Below are positions 21,215-31,453 of a DNA stretch of 64,000 bases, in pieces (within the stretch, counting starts at the first letter, position 1; each line of letters begins with the position of its first letter). The notes beneath the pieces are model-generated. The model was given only the letters and a program-made list of their open reading frames with translations. It searched no databases and was not told the origin of the DNA. A program made the position numbers and the translations under genes. This stretch comes from Bacillus sp. REN16 (lineage in GTDB: Bacteria; Bacillota; Bacilli; Bacillales; Bacillaceae_L): contig NZ_JAJFZK010000003.1 of NCBI RefSeq assembly GCF_020731355.1, positions 186,001-250,000 of the forward strand, in the 5' to 3' direction.

Positions 21215-21293
21215 AAATAAAAAAGCTCCTCTTACAATATGTAAGGGAGCGAAACTTGTCATTTTGTTTCGTAGATACTCTTTTTTAGAGCCC
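21215..21293 (-). promoter_or_regulatory. pyrG CTP-responsive attenuator
   Basis: The expected transcript starts GGGCUC at 21293. Forty-odd bases on is a hairpin whose 5' arm GCTCCCTTAC pairs with GTAAGAGGAGC (one bulge; 21225-21250), followed by a T-rich tract. In B. subtilis low CTP stalls polymerase after GGG and repeated G addition makes a poly-G 5' end that pairs with the pyrimidine-rich stem arm and prevents termination. Start sequence, arm sequence and order all match. Confidence 0.9.
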
Positions 21294-21300
21294 AAAAAGT

Positions 21301-21329
21301 ATTCTACCGAGTTAGGATTAAAAAGTCAA
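21301..21329 (-). promoter_or_regulatory. pyrG promoter
   Basis: On the minus strand, TTGACT (21324-21329), a 17-bp spacer and TAGAAT (21301-21306). It places initiation at the GGGC seven bases after the -10. Confidence 0.88.
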
Positions 21330-21340
21330 TACGAAATTTA

Positions 21341-21363
21341 GGTCGAATTGTGTGAATTCGACC
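21341..21363 (-). terminator. Hairpin after rpoE
   Basis: Perfect 9-bp stem GGTCGAATT/AATTCGACC with a 5-base loop, directly after the rpoE stop. The following minus-strand sequence is TAAATTTCG, so the T run is weak. Confidence 0.55.
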
Positions 21364-21371
21364 CAAATGTA

Positions 21372-21941
21372 TTAGTCTTCTTCCTCTTCTTCCTCTAGTT
21401 CTTCGTCTTCTTCATCTAACTCATATTCTTCGTCGTCTAATATCTCTTCATCGTCTTCTTCGAAATCTTCATCCTCGTCATCGATGTCATCGAAATCTTC
21501 ATCTTCTTCGTCTTCATCATCGACATCATCAAGATCTTCGTCCTCTTCATCATAATCTTCTTCGAAATCAAGATCATCATCATCAAGATCATCAAAGTCG
21601 ATAAGATCTTCATCCTCGTCCTTCTTCTTCTTGCTCTTTTTCTTCTTCTTCGGTTTTTCGGTATGAATGACCTCTTCATCGATTTGCTCGTATGGATACC
21701 ATGTACGAAGTCCCCAACGGTTATCACCTAATGTAATAAAACGACCATCGATATTTAGGTCTGTATAAAACTGAGAAACTTTTCTGCGAATTTCATCTTC
21801 TGATAGCTCTAATGTTTTTGCAATTTCGTCAACTAGCTCGTTAAATGTAATCGCATCTTTTCTCCCTAAAAAAATCTCATACGCTACTTCAAGCATTGAC
21901 ATTTCTTTTATTTGCTCTGGTGAGTATTGATCAAGACTCAT
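21372..21941 (-). CDS. rpoE: RNA polymerase delta subunit
   Basis: 189 aa from the ATG at 21941; a TTG one codon earlier is not needed. The N-terminal HARE-HTH domain (about 1-90, [26 protein letters not shown]) is followed by a lysine-rich patch (about 96-108) and an almost purely Asp/Glu tail (about 110-189). The acidic tail displaces nucleic acid from RNA polymerase and raises promoter selectivity and recycling. Position next to pyrG is conserved in Bacilli. Confidence 0.96.
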   Translation of the reverse strand: MSLDQYSPEQIKEMSMLEVAYEIFLGRKDAITFNELVDEIAKTLELSEDEIRRKVSQFYTDLNIDGRFITLGDNRWGLRTWYPYEQIDEEVIHTEKPKKKKKSKKKKDEDEDLIDFDDLDDDDLDFEEDYDEEDEDLDDVDDEDEEDEDFDDIDDEDEDFEEDDEEILDDEEYELDEEDEELEEEEEED

Positions 21942-22094
21942 CAAGGCACTCCCTTTCTATGTATCCTGATAAATGTGGTGGATAATATTTTAAGCTTTGA
22001 ACTGCTAGATAAAAAATAAAAAAGAGTTCTGTAAAATACATATCATTCATTATAAACAAAATCAACCACTTTATGCCAATCTAATCATTTTTTA

Positions 22095-22124
22095 AGGCTG
22101 GGTCATCTGTTTTTGACCCAGCCT
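22095..22124 (-). terminator. Hairpin after icmF
   Basis: Perfect 10-bp stem AGGCTGGGTC/GACCCAGCCT with a 10-base loop, ten bases after the icmF stop. The minus-strand tail is A-rich, so it may stabilise the 3' end or end transcription from the other side. Confidence 0.55.
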
Positions 22125-22134
22125 CGTGCTTTTT

Positions 22135-25100
22135 CTACATATTTCTCCGATATTGTCCGCCCACTTCATAAAGTGCCTGAGTGATTTGGCCAAGACTTGC
22201 AACCTTTACTGTTTCCATAAGCTCCGCAAAAATATTTCCATTATTAATGGCAACCTGTTTTAAATTTTTCAATGCTTCGTCTACTTTATCCTTATTTAGG
22301 GTTTGAAATTCCTTTAAATTATGAATCTGGAGTTCTTTTTCTTCTTTTGTTGCACGTGCAAGCTCGATATTATTTAAATCCTCCTCTTTTGGCGGATTTG
22401 GATTGAGGTACGTGTTTACCCCAATAATCGGAAGCTCACCCGTATGCTTTTTCATTTCATAATACATGGACTCATCTTGAATTTTTCCGCGCTGGTACTG
22501 TGTTTCCATCGCCCCAAGTACCCCACCGCGGTCATTCAGCCGGTCAAATTCCTGAAGGACGGCTTCCTCGACTAAATCCGTAAGTTCCTCAATAATAAAG
22601 GAACCTTGCAGCGGATTTTCATTTTTCGTTAAGCCATGCTCTTTCGTAATGATCATCTGAATTGCCATTGCACGTCTTACAGATTCCTCTGTCGGTGTTG
22701 TAATCGCTTCATCATATGCGTTTGTATGGAGCGAATTACAGTTATCCTGAAGGGCCATAAGCGCCTGTAAGGTCGTACGAATATCATTAAAATCAATTTC
22801 CTGGGCATGCAGGGAGCGACCTGAAGTTTGAACATGATATTTCAATTTTTGACTGCGCTCATTTGCACCATACTTCTCTCTCATAACCGTTGCCCAAATG
22901 CGGCGCGCTACGCGGCCAATCACTGTATATTCCGGGTCCAATCCATTACTGAAGAAGAAGGAAAGGTTTGGAGCAAAATCATCAATATTCATGCCGCGAC
23001 TTAGGTAGTACTCCACATATGTGAATCCATTTGATAATGTAAAGGCAAGCTGGGAAATCGGATTTGCACCCGCTTCAGCGATATGGTAGCCCGAGATCGA
23101 AACGGAATAATAGTTACGTACTTTGTTGTCGATGAAATATTCTTGAATGTCCCCCATCATTCTTAGGGCAAACTCGGTTGAGAAAATACATGTATTTTGA
23201 CCTTGGTCTTCTTTTAAAATATCAGCCTGAACAGTTCCACGTACCGTTTGGAGCGTTTTCCTACGGACCTCTTGAAATTCCTCTACTGTTAAAATACGAC
23301 CGAGCTCCTGCTCGCGCTTTTCAACCTGCTGGTGGATCGCCGTATTCATAAACATTGCAAGAATAATCGGTGCTGGACCATTGATTGTCATCGAAACGGA
23401 TGTTGACGGCGCGCATAGATCGAAGCCGTTGTACAGCTTTTTCATATCATCTAAGGTACAAATGTTGACGCCACTTTCTCCAACTTTCCCGTAAATATCC
23501 GGGCGATAAGCTGGGTCTTCCCCATATAAAGTTACGGAATCAAATGCTGTACTTAAGCGTTTCGCATCATCATCCTTTGATAAGTAGTGGAAACGGCGGT
23601 TTGTTCGTTCAGGCGTCCCTTCTCCAGCAAACTGGCGCTTCGGATCTTCCCCTTCTCGTTTGAATGGAAAAACACCTGCCGTATACGGGAATGCACCCGG
23701 AACATTTTCTTTATACACCCATCGTAAAATTTCCCCAAAGTCCTTAAAGCCTGGTAGTGAAATTTTCGGTATGGATAAACCAGATAGGCTTTTCGTCTTT
23801 AAAATTGTCACAATTTCCCGATCACGGATTTTCGTAATGAACTTCTCACCCTTATAGGTTTCCTTTGTCGTTTCCCAGTCTGCAAGAATCTTTTTCGATT
23901 CATCTGAAAGCTTTGCTTCGTATTGAGTTTTTAAGGCTTCCAGGGTTGGGATGACATCCACATTTCCAAGCTCCTGCACACTTTCAATAGTGCCAGTAAT
24001 TTGGAAAAGCTTTCGAGCAATCTCCACCTGTTCAGCTGCTTTTTTATGATAGTTCCGAACCGTATCCGAGATCTCACGCAAATAATAACGGCGGTCATTC
24101 GGGATAATTACGTTTTGCTTTTGAACATCTGCGGTTTTTTCAAAGGATGTTTCCCAATCAGAGCCCATTTTTACATTGATTCGATCGACTAGATTAGCGA
24201 AAAGGGCGTTCGTTCCAGGGTCATTGAATTGACTCGCAATCGTACCAAATACCGGCATTTCTTCATAGTCTTTTTCAAATAAAAGATGGCTGCGCTGGTA
24301 TTGCTTTTGAACCTGACGCTTTGCATCCTCTGAACCCTTGCGCTCAAATTTATTAATCACAATCAGGTCAGCATAATCAATCATGTCAATTTTTTCGAGC
24401 TGTGAAGGTGCACCGAATTCACTCGTCATGACGTACATGGATACATCACAGACCTCAGTAATTTCAGCATCCCCTTGCCCAATTCCGCTCGTTTCAACAA
24501 TGATTAAGTCAAAGCCGCCTGCTTTTACAACCGCAATCGCATCCTTAATTGCAAGTGATAACTCCGTTTTTGATCCCCTCGTTGCCAGACTTCGCATATA
24601 AACCCGCGGATTAAAGATTGCATTCATCCGGATTCGGTCACCAAGTAAGGCACCACCCGTTTTTTGCTTTGTAGGATCAACGGATAGAATTGCTACCTTT
24701 TTATCATCAAATTCATTAATAAAACGGCGAATGAGTTCATCTGTGAGCGAGCTTTTTCCCGCTCCGCCTGTACCTGTAATTCCAACAACGGGAACCTTTT
24801 TCTCAAGGTCTTTTATTTTTTGAATGATTGTTTCCGCTGCTGCTGCCGTTTCATCCGTATTGCCAATTTGATGTTCAGCAATCGTGATTAGCTTTGCAAT
24901 CGTTTTGTAATCCCCTGTTTGAAGAAGCTCAAGCTCATCTGTAAGCTCGGTTCTTGTTGGATAATCACATTGCTGCAGCATTTTATTGATCATTCCCTGA
25001 AGCCCAAGAATTCGGCCATCTTCAGGCGAAAAAATACCTGCAATCCCGTATTCCTGAAGCTCCTTAATTTCACGAGGGATGATGACACCGCCACCCCCGC

Positions 25101-25395
25101 CATAAATGCGGATATGGGATGAGCCGCGCTCTTTTAATAGGTCATACATATATTTAAAATATTCCACATGGCCACCCTGATAGGAGGAAATCGCGATCCC
25201 TTGCGCATCCTCCTGAATCGCCGCGTTGACCACTTCCTCAACCGAGCGATTATGCCCAAGGTGAATAACCTCAGCACCGCTCGCCTGCAAGATGCGGCGC
25301 ATAATATTAATCGATGCATCATGCCCATCAAATAAGCTCGAAGCCGTCACAAACCGTACATGATGCTTTGGACGATATATTTCCACCGTGCTCAT
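22135..25395 (-). CDS. icmF: Fused isobutyryl-CoA mutase IcmF
   Basis: 1086-aa adenosylcobalamin enzyme that interconverts isobutyryl-CoA and n-butyryl-CoA (some also act on isovaleryl-CoA). Three parts in one chain: B12-binding domain (about 10-145, [11 protein letters not shown]), MeaB-like GTPase chaperone (about 160-420, Walker [12 protein letters not shown] at 206-216, NKFERKG) and the TIM-barrel mutase (about 560-1086, [29 protein letters not shown]). Start ATG after GGGGGAG. It is the first metabolic gene downstream of the TetR regulator and feeds butyryl-CoA to the dehydrogenase/thiolase genes next door. Confidence 0.95.
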   Translation of the reverse strand: MSTVEIYRPKHHVRFVTASSLFDGHDASINIMRRILQASGAEVIHLGHNRSVEEVVNAAIQEDAQGIAISSYQGGHVEYFKYMYDLLKERGSSHIRIYGGGGGVIIPREIKELQEYGIAGIFSPEDGRILGLQGMINKMLQQCDYPTRTELTDELELLQTGDYKTIAKLITIAEHQIGNTDETAAAAETIIQKIKDLEKKVPVVGITGTGGAGKSSLTDELIRRFINEFDDKKVAILSVDPTKQKTGGALLGDRIRMNAIFNPRVYMRSLATRGSKTELSLAIKDAIAVVKAGGFDLIIVETSGIGQGDAEITEVCDVSMYVMTSEFGAPSQLEKIDMIDYADLIVINKFERKGSEDAKRQVQKQYQRSHLLFEKDYEEMPVFGTIASQFNDPGTNALFANLVDRINVKMGSDWETSFEKTADVQKQNVIIPNDRRYYLREISDTVRNYHKKAAEQVEIARKLFQITGTIESVQELGNVDVIPTLEALKTQYEAKLSDESKKILADWETTKETYKGEKFITKIRDREIVTILKTKSLSGLSIPKISLPGFKDFGEILRWVYKENVPGAFPYTAGVFPFKREGEDPKRQFAGEGTPERTNRRFHYLSKDDDAKRLSTAFDSVTLYGEDPAYRPDIYGKVGESGVNICTLDDMKKLYNGFDLCAPSTSVSMTINGPAPIILAMFMNTAIHQQVEKREQELGRILTVEEFQEVRRKTLQTVRGTVQADILKEDQGQNTCIFSTEFALRMMGDIQEYFIDNKVRNYYSVSISGYHIAEAGANPISQLAFTLSNGFTYVEYYLSRGMNIDDFAPNLSFFFSNGLDPEYTVIGRVARRIWATVMREKYGANERSQKLKYHVQTSGRSLHAQEIDFNDIRTTLQALMALQDNCNSLHTNAYDEAITTPTEESVRRAMAIQMIITKEHGLTKNENPLQGSFIIEELTDLVEEAVLQEFDRLNDRGGVLGAMETQYQRGKIQDESMYYEMKKHTGELPIIGVNTYLNPNPPKEEDLNNIELARATKEEKELQIHNLKEFQTLNKDKVDEALKNLKQVAINNGNIFAELMETVKVASLGQITQALYEVGGQYRRNM

Positions 25396-25415
25396 TTTTA
25401 CTCCCCCAGTCGTGC

Positions 25416-26036
25416 TTATTTTTCGATTCCCTTCAATAAAAGCTCTGTTTGCATCTCAATATATTCCTCAAGCGTGAAAAGCTTGCGCATCGCCCAACGG
25501 CGAAAGCCCCACATCTGGCCTTGCACAAAAATATTATGAGCAACAAGCTCGACCTGCTTTTTCGGTAACTGGAACTCTCCTTTTGCGATACAGTCTTCAA
25601 TTGCCGTTTCAAACATGCCGACCATTTCTACTTCCTTGTTCAGCACATATGGGAGTGCATCCTTCGAAAGGGACTTCGCCTCCTGATAGAGAACTAAAAC
25701 CTCATCCTGCATCTCATCCATAACAAGAAAGTAATTACGTATCGCAAGCTTCAAGCTTTCAATACTGCCTTCCTTCGTGTTGATTGCTTGCTGGAGGCGT
25801 TCCTGAACCTGATCATAAATGCTGTCTACAACCAAGTAGAGAACATCCTCCTTCTTACGGATATATTCATAAAGCGTACCGATGCTAAAACCAGCTGCTT
25901 TCGCAATCTCTCTCGTCGTCGAGCGATGAAACCCTTTTTCCTTAAAAAGAGTCACCGCCCCCTTTATCATCTGATCCCGCCGTTTCTTAATCAGCCGCTC
26001 ATCCTTCACCGAAGCCGGCACATCATTCCTTCGCAT
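25416..26036 (-). CDS. TetR/AcrR-family regulator of the acyl-CoA cluster
   Basis: 206 aa from the ATG at 26036, which has AGGGGTG upstream. A longer frame to 26063 would begin inside a repeat (GGAAACATGGGGACGG) and is rejected. N-terminal [36 protein letters not shown]-type order, about residues 25-58. The C-terminal half is an all-helical ligand domain. It is the only regulator in the fad cluster, so it is the likely binder of the FadR-like sites at 33766-33783 and 31304-31321, probably released by acyl-CoA (inference). Co-transcribed with icmF (20-base gap). Confidence 0.85.
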   Translation of the reverse strand: MRRNDVPASVKDERLIKKRRDQMIKGAVTLFKEKGFHRSTTREIAKAAGFSIGTLYEYIRKKEDVLYLVVDSIYDQVQERLQQAINTKEGSIESLKLAIRNYFLVMDEMQDEVLVLYQEAKSLSKDALPYVLNKEVEMVGMFETAIEDCIAKGEFQLPKKQVELVAHNIFVQGQMWGFRRWAMRKLFTLEEYIEMQTELLLKGIEK

Positions 26037-26053
26037 CTCATCACCCCTATCAC

Positions 26054-26155
26054 AGGGAAACATGGGGACGGTTCCTCCGTTTCCCTATTTATTTCCAATG
26101 TAATTTAAGGTCTGGAAACATGTGGAAACATGGGGACGGTTCTTCTGTTCCCCCA
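26054..26155. repeat. Two REP-like copies containing GGGGACGGTTC
   Basis: Copies at 26054-26084 and about 26123-26154 share AAACATGGGGACGGTTC followed by a partial inverse (GTTTCCC or GTTCCCCC), so each can fold. A related hairpin GGGACA/TGTCCC with GGTTCCT is at 45898-45916. They lie directly upstream of the TetR gene. Confidence 0.6.
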
Positions 26156-26222
26156 TATATTTCCAACGTAATCTAAGGTATTATCGATGGTCGCACAGTG
26201 ACCTACCAAGTTTTGTCGAGAC

Positions 26223-27362
26223 CTACTTCGTTAACATTCTAGAGATTACTAGTCGTTGGATTTCTTGGGTGCCTTCATAGATTTGAGTGATTTTTGCGTC
26301 ACGCATGTAACGCTCAACCGGGTAATCCTTTGTATAGCCATATCCGCCAAAGACTTGAACAGCTTCTGTTGTCACCTTCATCGCAGTGTCCCCAGCAAAT
26401 AATTTCGACATTGCCGATTCTTTTCCATATGGAAGCCCTTCTGATTCTAGCCATGCCGCTTGATAGGTTAATAGACGGGCTGCCTCAACATTTGTTGCCA
26501 TATCCGCAAGCTTAAAGCCAACACCTTGTTGCGCAGCAATTGGTTTTCCAAACTGGACACGTTCCTTCGCATATTCAGTTGCAGCATCAAGCGCACCTTG
26601 AGCAATACCAACTGCTTGGGCGGCAATTCCATTACGGCCGCCATCAAGTGTCATCATTGCGATTTTAAAGCCTTCTCCTTCTTCGCCAAGCAAGTTTTCC
26701 TTAGGTACACGGCACTCTTCAAACATAATTTCAGTTGTCGGTGACGAACGAATGCCCATTTTCTTTTCTTTTTTTCCAACTGAGAAACCAGGGAAATCGC
26801 TTTCGATGATAAACGCGCTCGTTCCTTTATGCTTAGAGGTTGGATCTGTTAGTGCAAACACGACATAGATGTCGGCAATCCCACCATTTGTGATGAAGAT
26901 TTTAGAACCGTTTAAGACATAATGGTCGCCTTCTAATCTAGCAGTTGTTCTCATTCCACCTGCATCAGAACCGGATCCAGGCTCAGTTAAGCCGTACGCA
27001 CCGATTTTTTCTCCCTGTGCCATCGGTCGTAAAAATTTTTGCTTTTGCTCTTCACTGCCAAACTTGTAGATTGGCCAGCCTGCAAGAGACGTATGGGCAG
27101 AAAGGGTTACACCAGTTGATGCACACACTCTTGACAGCTCCTCAACGGCGATACAATACGCTAGATAGTCACTGCCAATGCCGCCATATTCCTCTGGCCA
27201 CGGAATTCCGGTTAAGCCTAGCTCTGCCATTTTATCGAAAATTTCACGGTCAAAACGTTCCTCTTCGTCACGCTCTGCCGCAGTTGGTGCCACTTCATTT
27301 TTGGCAAAATCACGAACCATTTTACGAATCATTTCATGCTCTTCTGATAATTTAAAGTACAT
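26223..27362 (-). CDS. acdA: Acyl-CoA dehydrogenase (AcdA-like)
   Basis: 379 aa from the ATG at 27362 (GGAGG upstream). FAD-dependent oxidation of short or branched acyl-CoA to enoyl-CoA with electrons to ETF. Motifs: N-terminal helical domain, [14 protein letters not shown] (about 125-138, FAD/substrate), FITNGG, and C-terminal [30 protein letters not shown]-type signature (about 335-365), where the catalytic Glu lies in IYEGT. It is a paralogue of the next dehydrogenase upstream; both begin with the same E-x-x-M-x-R-K-M-V-R-D-F motif. Confidence 0.93.
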   Translation of the reverse strand: MYFKLSEEHEMIRKMVRDFAKNEVAPTAAERDEEERFDREIFDKMAELGLTGIPWPEEYGGIGSDYLAYCIAVEELSRVCASTGVTLSAHTSLAGWPIYKFGSEEQKQKFLRPMAQGEKIGAYGLTEPGSGSDAGGMRTTARLEGDHYVLNGSKIFITNGGIADIYVVFALTDPTSKHKGTSAFIIESDFPGFSVGKKEKKMGIRSSPTTEIMFEECRVPKENLLGEEGEGFKIAMMTLDGGRNGIAAQAVGIAQGALDAATEYAKERVQFGKPIAAQQGVGFKLADMATNVEAARLLTYQAAWLESEGLPYGKESAMSKLFAGDTAMKVTTEAVQVFGGYGYTKDYPVERYMRDAKITQIYEGTQEIQRLVISRMLTK

Positions 27363-27467
27363 TGATGGTACCTCCGTTTTTAGTAGAATGATAATTTGTA
27401 TGATGAGTAACGTGTCTCCGTGTTCTAATTGTGTCGTTCTTGGCTGAAAGTGTGGATTCTTGAGTTG

Positions 27468-27540
27468 AATTGCGCGATCTTGGATGGGAATTGCGCGATA
27501 GCATGCTGCAATTGCGCGATACCAAGCCATAATTGCGCTT
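27468..27540. repeat. Short tandem repeat cluster S2, exact 21-bp period
   Basis: AATTGCGCGAT starts at 27468, 27489 and 27510, and a last AATTGCGC at 27531, each 21 bases apart. The 10-base spacers differ. It is the same core as S1 (6496-6611) on the other strand. It lies between the two acyl-CoA dehydrogenase genes. Confidence 0.85.
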
Positions 27541-27559
27541 TATCAATTTCCACCAATCA

Positions 27560-28693
27560 TTACAAATGCTTACTTATGACAATCCTTTGAATTTCGCTGG
27601 TGCCCTCGTAAATTTCCGTGATTTTCGCATCCCGGAAAAATCGTTCAACCGGATAATCCTTCGTATAGCCGTAGCCACCATAGACCTGAATCGCCTCTGT
27701 GGTGACCTCCACCGCCGTTTTAGATGCAAACAGCTTTGCCATCGAGGATTCATTGGTACAAGGCAATCCTTGTTCTCGTAAAAATGCCGCGCGATAGACG
27801 AGGAGCCTCGCCGCTTCCACAGCGGTCGCCATATCGGCAAGCTTAAAGCCGACACCCTGCAACGAGGCAATGGGTTTGCCGAATTGATAACGACTCTTTG
27901 AATAATCCACTGCGTGGTCTAAAGCTGCCTCCGCAATTCCAAGGGCCTGGGCAGCGATGCCGATTCGACCAACACTTAGATTTGCCATCGCAACCTTAAA
28001 GCCTTCTCCTTCGACTCCTAGAATATTTTCAGCCGGGACCTTTACATCCTCAAGCGTAATTTGGAGGGTCCGAGAACCGAGAAGGCCCATTTTATGCTCA
28101 TCTTTACCGAACACGAAGCCCGGAGTGTTTTTTTCTACAATAAATGCCGTGATCCCCTTGCTACCAGTCACAGCAGGATTTGTACGTGCAAACACTATAT
28201 ACACATCGGCTTCCCCGCCATTTGTGACGAAGACCTTTGAACCATTCAGCACATAATGGTCACCCTGCTTTACGGCCCTTGTTTTTAAGCTTGCGGCATC
28301 TGAGCCAGCGCTCGGTTCTGTGAGACAAAAAGCCCCCAGATATTCTCCACTTGCGAGCTTCGGAATGTATTTCTGCTTTTGCTCTTCTGTTCCGAAATAT
28401 AAAATGGGGTGTGTCCCAACAGAGGTATGCACTGATAAAATAACCCCGATTGTTGCGCTCACCTTAGACAGTTCATTGATCGCAATAATATAAGACGTAA
28501 AATCCATTCCGGCTCCAGCATATTTTTCAGGGGTTGTAATGCCCATGAGTCCAAGCGTTCCCATCATTGTGAGAATTTCTCGTGGGAACTCCCCATTCTC
28601 CATGCGTTCTACAAAAGGCGCGATTTCCTCTTTCGCAAAATCACGGACCATTTTTCGCATCATTTCTTGTTCTTCTGTAAAATGAAAATTCAT
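27560..28693 (-). CDS. Acyl-CoA dehydrogenase (butyryl-CoA/MmgC-like)
   Basis: 377 aa from the ATG at 28693 (GGAGG upstream). Same fold and signatures as its downstream paralogue: [15 protein letters not shown] (about 122-136), [11 protein letters not shown] (about 154-164), and C-terminal [20 protein letters not shown] with catalytic Glu in IYEGT near the end. Between acdA and the hydroxyacyl-CoA dehydrogenase gene it is the likely butyryl-CoA dehydrogenase of the route, which is inference from context. Confidence 0.92.
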   Translation of the reverse strand: MNFHFTEEQEMMRKMVRDFAKEEIAPFVERMENGEFPREILTMMGTLGLMGITTPEKYAGAGMDFTSYIIAINELSKVSATIGVILSVHTSVGTHPILYFGTEEQKQKYIPKLASGEYLGAFCLTEPSAGSDAASLKTRAVKQGDHYVLNGSKVFVTNGGEADVYIVFARTNPAVTGSKGITAFIVEKNTPGFVFGKDEHKMGLLGSRTLQITLEDVKVPAENILGVEGEGFKVAMANLSVGRIGIAAQALGIAEAALDHAVDYSKSRYQFGKPIASLQGVGFKLADMATAVEAARLLVYRAAFLREQGLPCTNESSMAKLFASKTAVEVTTEAIQVYGGYGYTKDYPVERFFRDAKITEIYEGTSEIQRIVISKHL

Positions 28694-28760
28694 GCTGCTT
28701 CCCTCCAATGCGGGATCTAGATGATGTGGGTTTGTAAGAGTTGTCATGCAATTCTCACCC

Positions 28761-29615
28761 CTATCCTTCGTAAGTGTAAAATCCTTGACCTGATTTTTTA
28801 CCTAACCAACCTGCCTTCACGTATTTACGAAGCAATGGACATGGTCTGTATTTGTCGTCCCCAAAGCCTTCGTGCAAGGTTTCCATAATATACAGACATG
28901 TATCAAGTCCAATAAAATCAGCTAGTGTCAGCGGTCCCATCGGGTGATTCATCCCAAGCTTCATTACTTCGTCAATCGCTTCTTTTGTGGCAACACCTTC
29001 GTATAGGGTGTAAATGGCTTCATTGATCATTGGCATTAAAATGCGGTTTGACACAAACCCTGGAAAGTCATTCACTTCAACTGGAACCTTGTTGAGCGTT
29101 TTTGTCATATCTTCAATCACTTGATAGACTTCATCGGCTGTCGCTAAGCCGCGAATAATTTCAACTAATTTCATAACTGGAACTGGATTCATAAAATGCA
29201 TACCAATTACTTTTTCCGGGCGCTTTGTTGCTGCCGCAATTTCCGTAATTGGGAGTGAGGAAGTATTTGTTGCTAAAATAGCGTTCTGAGGTGCAATTTC
29301 ATCTAGTTGTGAGAAAAGCTTTGTTTTGATGTCCATATTTTCAACGGCTGCCTCAATTACAAGGTCAACATCACTTGCATTTTGCAGATCCAGAGATGGT
29401 GTGAGTCTTTCTAATGTTGCTGCCTTGTCTTCGGCGCTCATTCGCCCTTTATCCACTTGGCGAGTAAGATTTTTCGTGATTGTCGCGAATCCGCGATCAA
29501 GGTATTCCTGCTTTATATCATGGAGCAGCACGTCATAGCCGGCCATCGCACAAACCTGTGCAATCCCTGATCCCATTTGCCCCGCACCAATTACCATTAC
29601 TTTTTGTACGTTCAT
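28761..29615 (-). CDS. mmgB: 3-hydroxybutyryl-CoA dehydrogenase
   Basis: 284 aa, NAD(P)-dependent oxidation of 3-hydroxybutyryl-CoA to acetoacetyl-CoA. N-terminal Rossmann motif [14 protein letters not shown] (about 11-24), [13 protein letters not shown] (about 114-126), catalytic [15 protein letters not shown] (about 137-151) and the C-terminal dimerising domain with [17 protein letters not shown]. Normal length. 29-base gap to the upstream thiolase gene; RBS GGAGG. Confidence 0.94.
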   Translation of the reverse strand: MNVQKVMVIGAGQMGSGIAQVCAMAGYDVLLHDIKQEYLDRGFATITKNLTRQVDKGRMSAEDKAATLERLTPSLDLQNASDVDLVIEAAVENMDIKTKLFSQLDEIAPQNAILATNTSSLPITEIAAATKRPEKVIGMHFMNPVPVMKLVEIIRGLATADEVYQVIEDMTKTLNKVPVEVNDFPGFVSNRILMPMINEAIYTLYEGVATKEAIDEVMKLGMNHPMGPLTLADFIGLDTCLYIMETLHEGFGDDKYRPCPLLRKYVKAGWLGKKSGQGFYTYEG

Positions 29616-29644
29616 TCAACATACCTCCAATGTTTACTCGAAAT

Positions 29645-30823
29645 TTATACTTCAACCATTATCGCGTCTCCCTGGCCTCCGCCACTGCAGATGGCCGCAA
29701 TCCCGATGCCGCCGCCGCGACGTTTTAATTCATGGATCAGTGTAATGATAATTCTTGCTCCACTTGCTCCGATTGGATGGCCAAGTGCCACCGCCCCACC
29801 ATTGACATTCACTTTTTCAGGATCAAGATTGGCAATCTTTCCACTCGTTAATGCGACTGCTGCAAAGGCTTCATTGATTTCAAACAAATCTATTTCCTCA
29901 ACTGTTTTGCCTGTTTTCTTTAAAAGTTCATTGATTACGAGCCCGGGAGTTTTTGGAAAATCCTTTGCTTCAACAGAAATTGCAGCATGAGCAAGAATTG
30001 TCGCAAATGGCTCTTTTCCTTCTTGCTTTGCCCGTTCCTCACTCATGAGGACAAGTGCAGCTGCGCCGTCATTCACTCCAGGTGCGTTTCCTGCCGTGAT
30101 TGTTCCGTCTGCATTGAACACTGATTTTAGCGTTGCTAATTTTTCAAGTGTTGTATCTGCTCGCGGTGCTTCGTCTTGGTCTACAACTGTAACTGCGCCT
30201 TTACGTCCTTTTATTTCAACTGCAACAATTTCTTCCGTAAACTTGCCTGACTCAATGGCTTTAACCGCACGTTGGTGGCTGCGCAGTGCCCACTCGTCCT
30301 GTTCCTCACGTGAAATGTCCAATTCCGATGCAACTTCATTTCCGTAAGTCCCCATGTGCACACCTTGGAAACTACAGGTTAAGCCATCATGTACCATTAA
30401 GTCCTTTAAGCTTGCATCTCCCATTCGGAGTCCAAAGCGCGCTTTTGGCAAAAAGTATGGTGCATTGCTCATTGATTCCATGCCACCAGCAACAATCACT
30501 TCCTCGTCTCCAGCACGAATGATTTGATCGGCGAGCGTGACACTGCGAAGTCCTGATGCGCATACTTTATTAATGGTTTCTGTTTTAACTTCCCACGGGA
30601 TTTCCGCGTTACGTGCTGCCTGACGTGAAGGAATTTGGCCCTGGCCTCCCTGCAAAACAGTTCCGAAAATCACTTCGTCTACTGCGTTTCCTTCAATGCC
30701 TGCACGCTGTAAGGCCTCCTTAATAGCAATTCCGCCAAGTTCAGATGCAGTTAATGAACTAAGACTCCCCCCTAATTTTCCAAATGGAGTACGAACACCA
30801 CTGACAATGACTGTTTTCCCCAT
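29645..30823 (-). CDS. mmgA: Acetyl-CoA C-acetyltransferase (thiolase, MmgA-like)
   Basis: 392 aa from the ATG at 30823 (AAGGAGG upstream). It cleaves acetoacetyl-CoA to two acetyl-CoA, or the reverse. Catalytic Cys in [11 protein letters not shown] (about 84-94), [23 protein letters not shown] (His near 349) and the C-terminal CSGGGQGDA Cys. First gene of the thiolase-hbd-acd-acdA-tetR-icmF run. Its 5' side is occupied by tandem array A3 from only about 25 bases upstream. Confidence 0.94.
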   Translation of the reverse strand: MGKTVIVSGVRTPFGKLGGSLSSLTASELGGIAIKEALQRAGIEGNAVDEVIFGTVLQGGQGQIPSRQAARNAEIPWEVKTETINKVCASGLRSVTLADQIIRAGDEEVIVAGGMESMSNAPYFLPKARFGLRMGDASLKDLMVHDGLTCSFQGVHMGTYGNEVASELDISREEQDEWALRSHQRAVKAIESGKFTEEIVAVEIKGRKGAVTVVDQDEAPRADTTLEKLATLKSVFNADGTITAGNAPGVNDGAAALVLMSEERAKQEGKEPFATILAHAAISVEAKDFPKTPGLVINELLKKTGKTVEEIDLFEINEAFAAVALTSGKIANLDPEKVNVNGGAVALGHPIGASGARIIITLIHELKRRGGGIGIAAICSGGGQGDAIMVEV

Positions 30824-30848
30824 GCTCCAACCTCCTTGATTTTTATCG

Positions 30849-31275
30849 AGTACAATTCCTTCATTTACGTTACTTTTTCTTTGCAACTACCTCGAATCGG
30901 GCGCGATTCCCTCGTTTGCTTTACCTTTTTCTTTCCAACTACCTCGAATTGGGTACGATTCCCTCGTTTGCGTTACCCTTTTCTTTCCAACTACCTCGAA
31001 TCGGGCACGATTCCTTCATTTGCGTTACCCTTTTCTCTGCAACTACCTCGAATTGGGTACGATTCCCTCGTTTGCTTTACCCTTTTCTTTGCAACTACCT
31101 CGAATCGGGCGCGATTCCCTCGTTTGCTTTACCTTTTTCTCTGCAACTACCTCGAATTGGGCACGATTCCCTCGTTTGCTTTACCCTTTTCTTTGCAACT
31201 TGCCACTAATCGGTACGATTCCCATGCTTGCGTTACTTTGTTCGTTGGAAACACCCTGAATCGGGCACGTTTCTT
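30849..31275. repeat. Tandem array A3: eight units, exact 52-bp period
   Basis: ACTACCTCGAAT starts at 30886, 30938, 30990, 31042, 31094 and 31146, each exactly 52 bases apart. Two degenerate units follow (about 31198 and 31249). Each unit holds GAATCG/CGATTC or GAATTG-type arms around a 4-base GGGC-like loop, then CCTCGTTTGC and TTACC. It begins about 25 bases upstream of the thiolase ATG, so transcripts from any promoter farther up would carry it in the leader. Confidence 0.92.
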
Positions 31276-31303
31276 CAAATAAAGGAAATCGCTTACATTT
31301 TTT

Positions 31304-31321
31304 CGACTGAACGCTCGCTCA
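31304..31321. promoter_or_regulatory. FadR-like operator upstream of the thiolase operon
   Basis: On the minus strand TGAGCGAGCGTTCAGTCG matches the operator at 33766 (TGAATGAGCATTCAGTCA) at 14 of 18 positions, differing only by transitions. The inner part is a near-perfect dyad. It lies beyond array A3 from the thiolase gene. Confidence 0.55.
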
Positions 31322-31453
31322 ATCTTGTCTGAAAGAGGGAGGCGTACCAATGTACACCTCGCCTATTTCTCTTATACTATTAAAAACATTTTATTTGTTT
31401 CCTATATTCCTATTTTACAATGTCAATAATGGAAAATAAATACTTAATTTCCG

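Noticed and set aside
21437-21727. Basic 96-aa frame antisense-phase within rpoE
   Set aside because: It is the out-of-frame reading of the acidic GAT/GAA-rich tail of delta.
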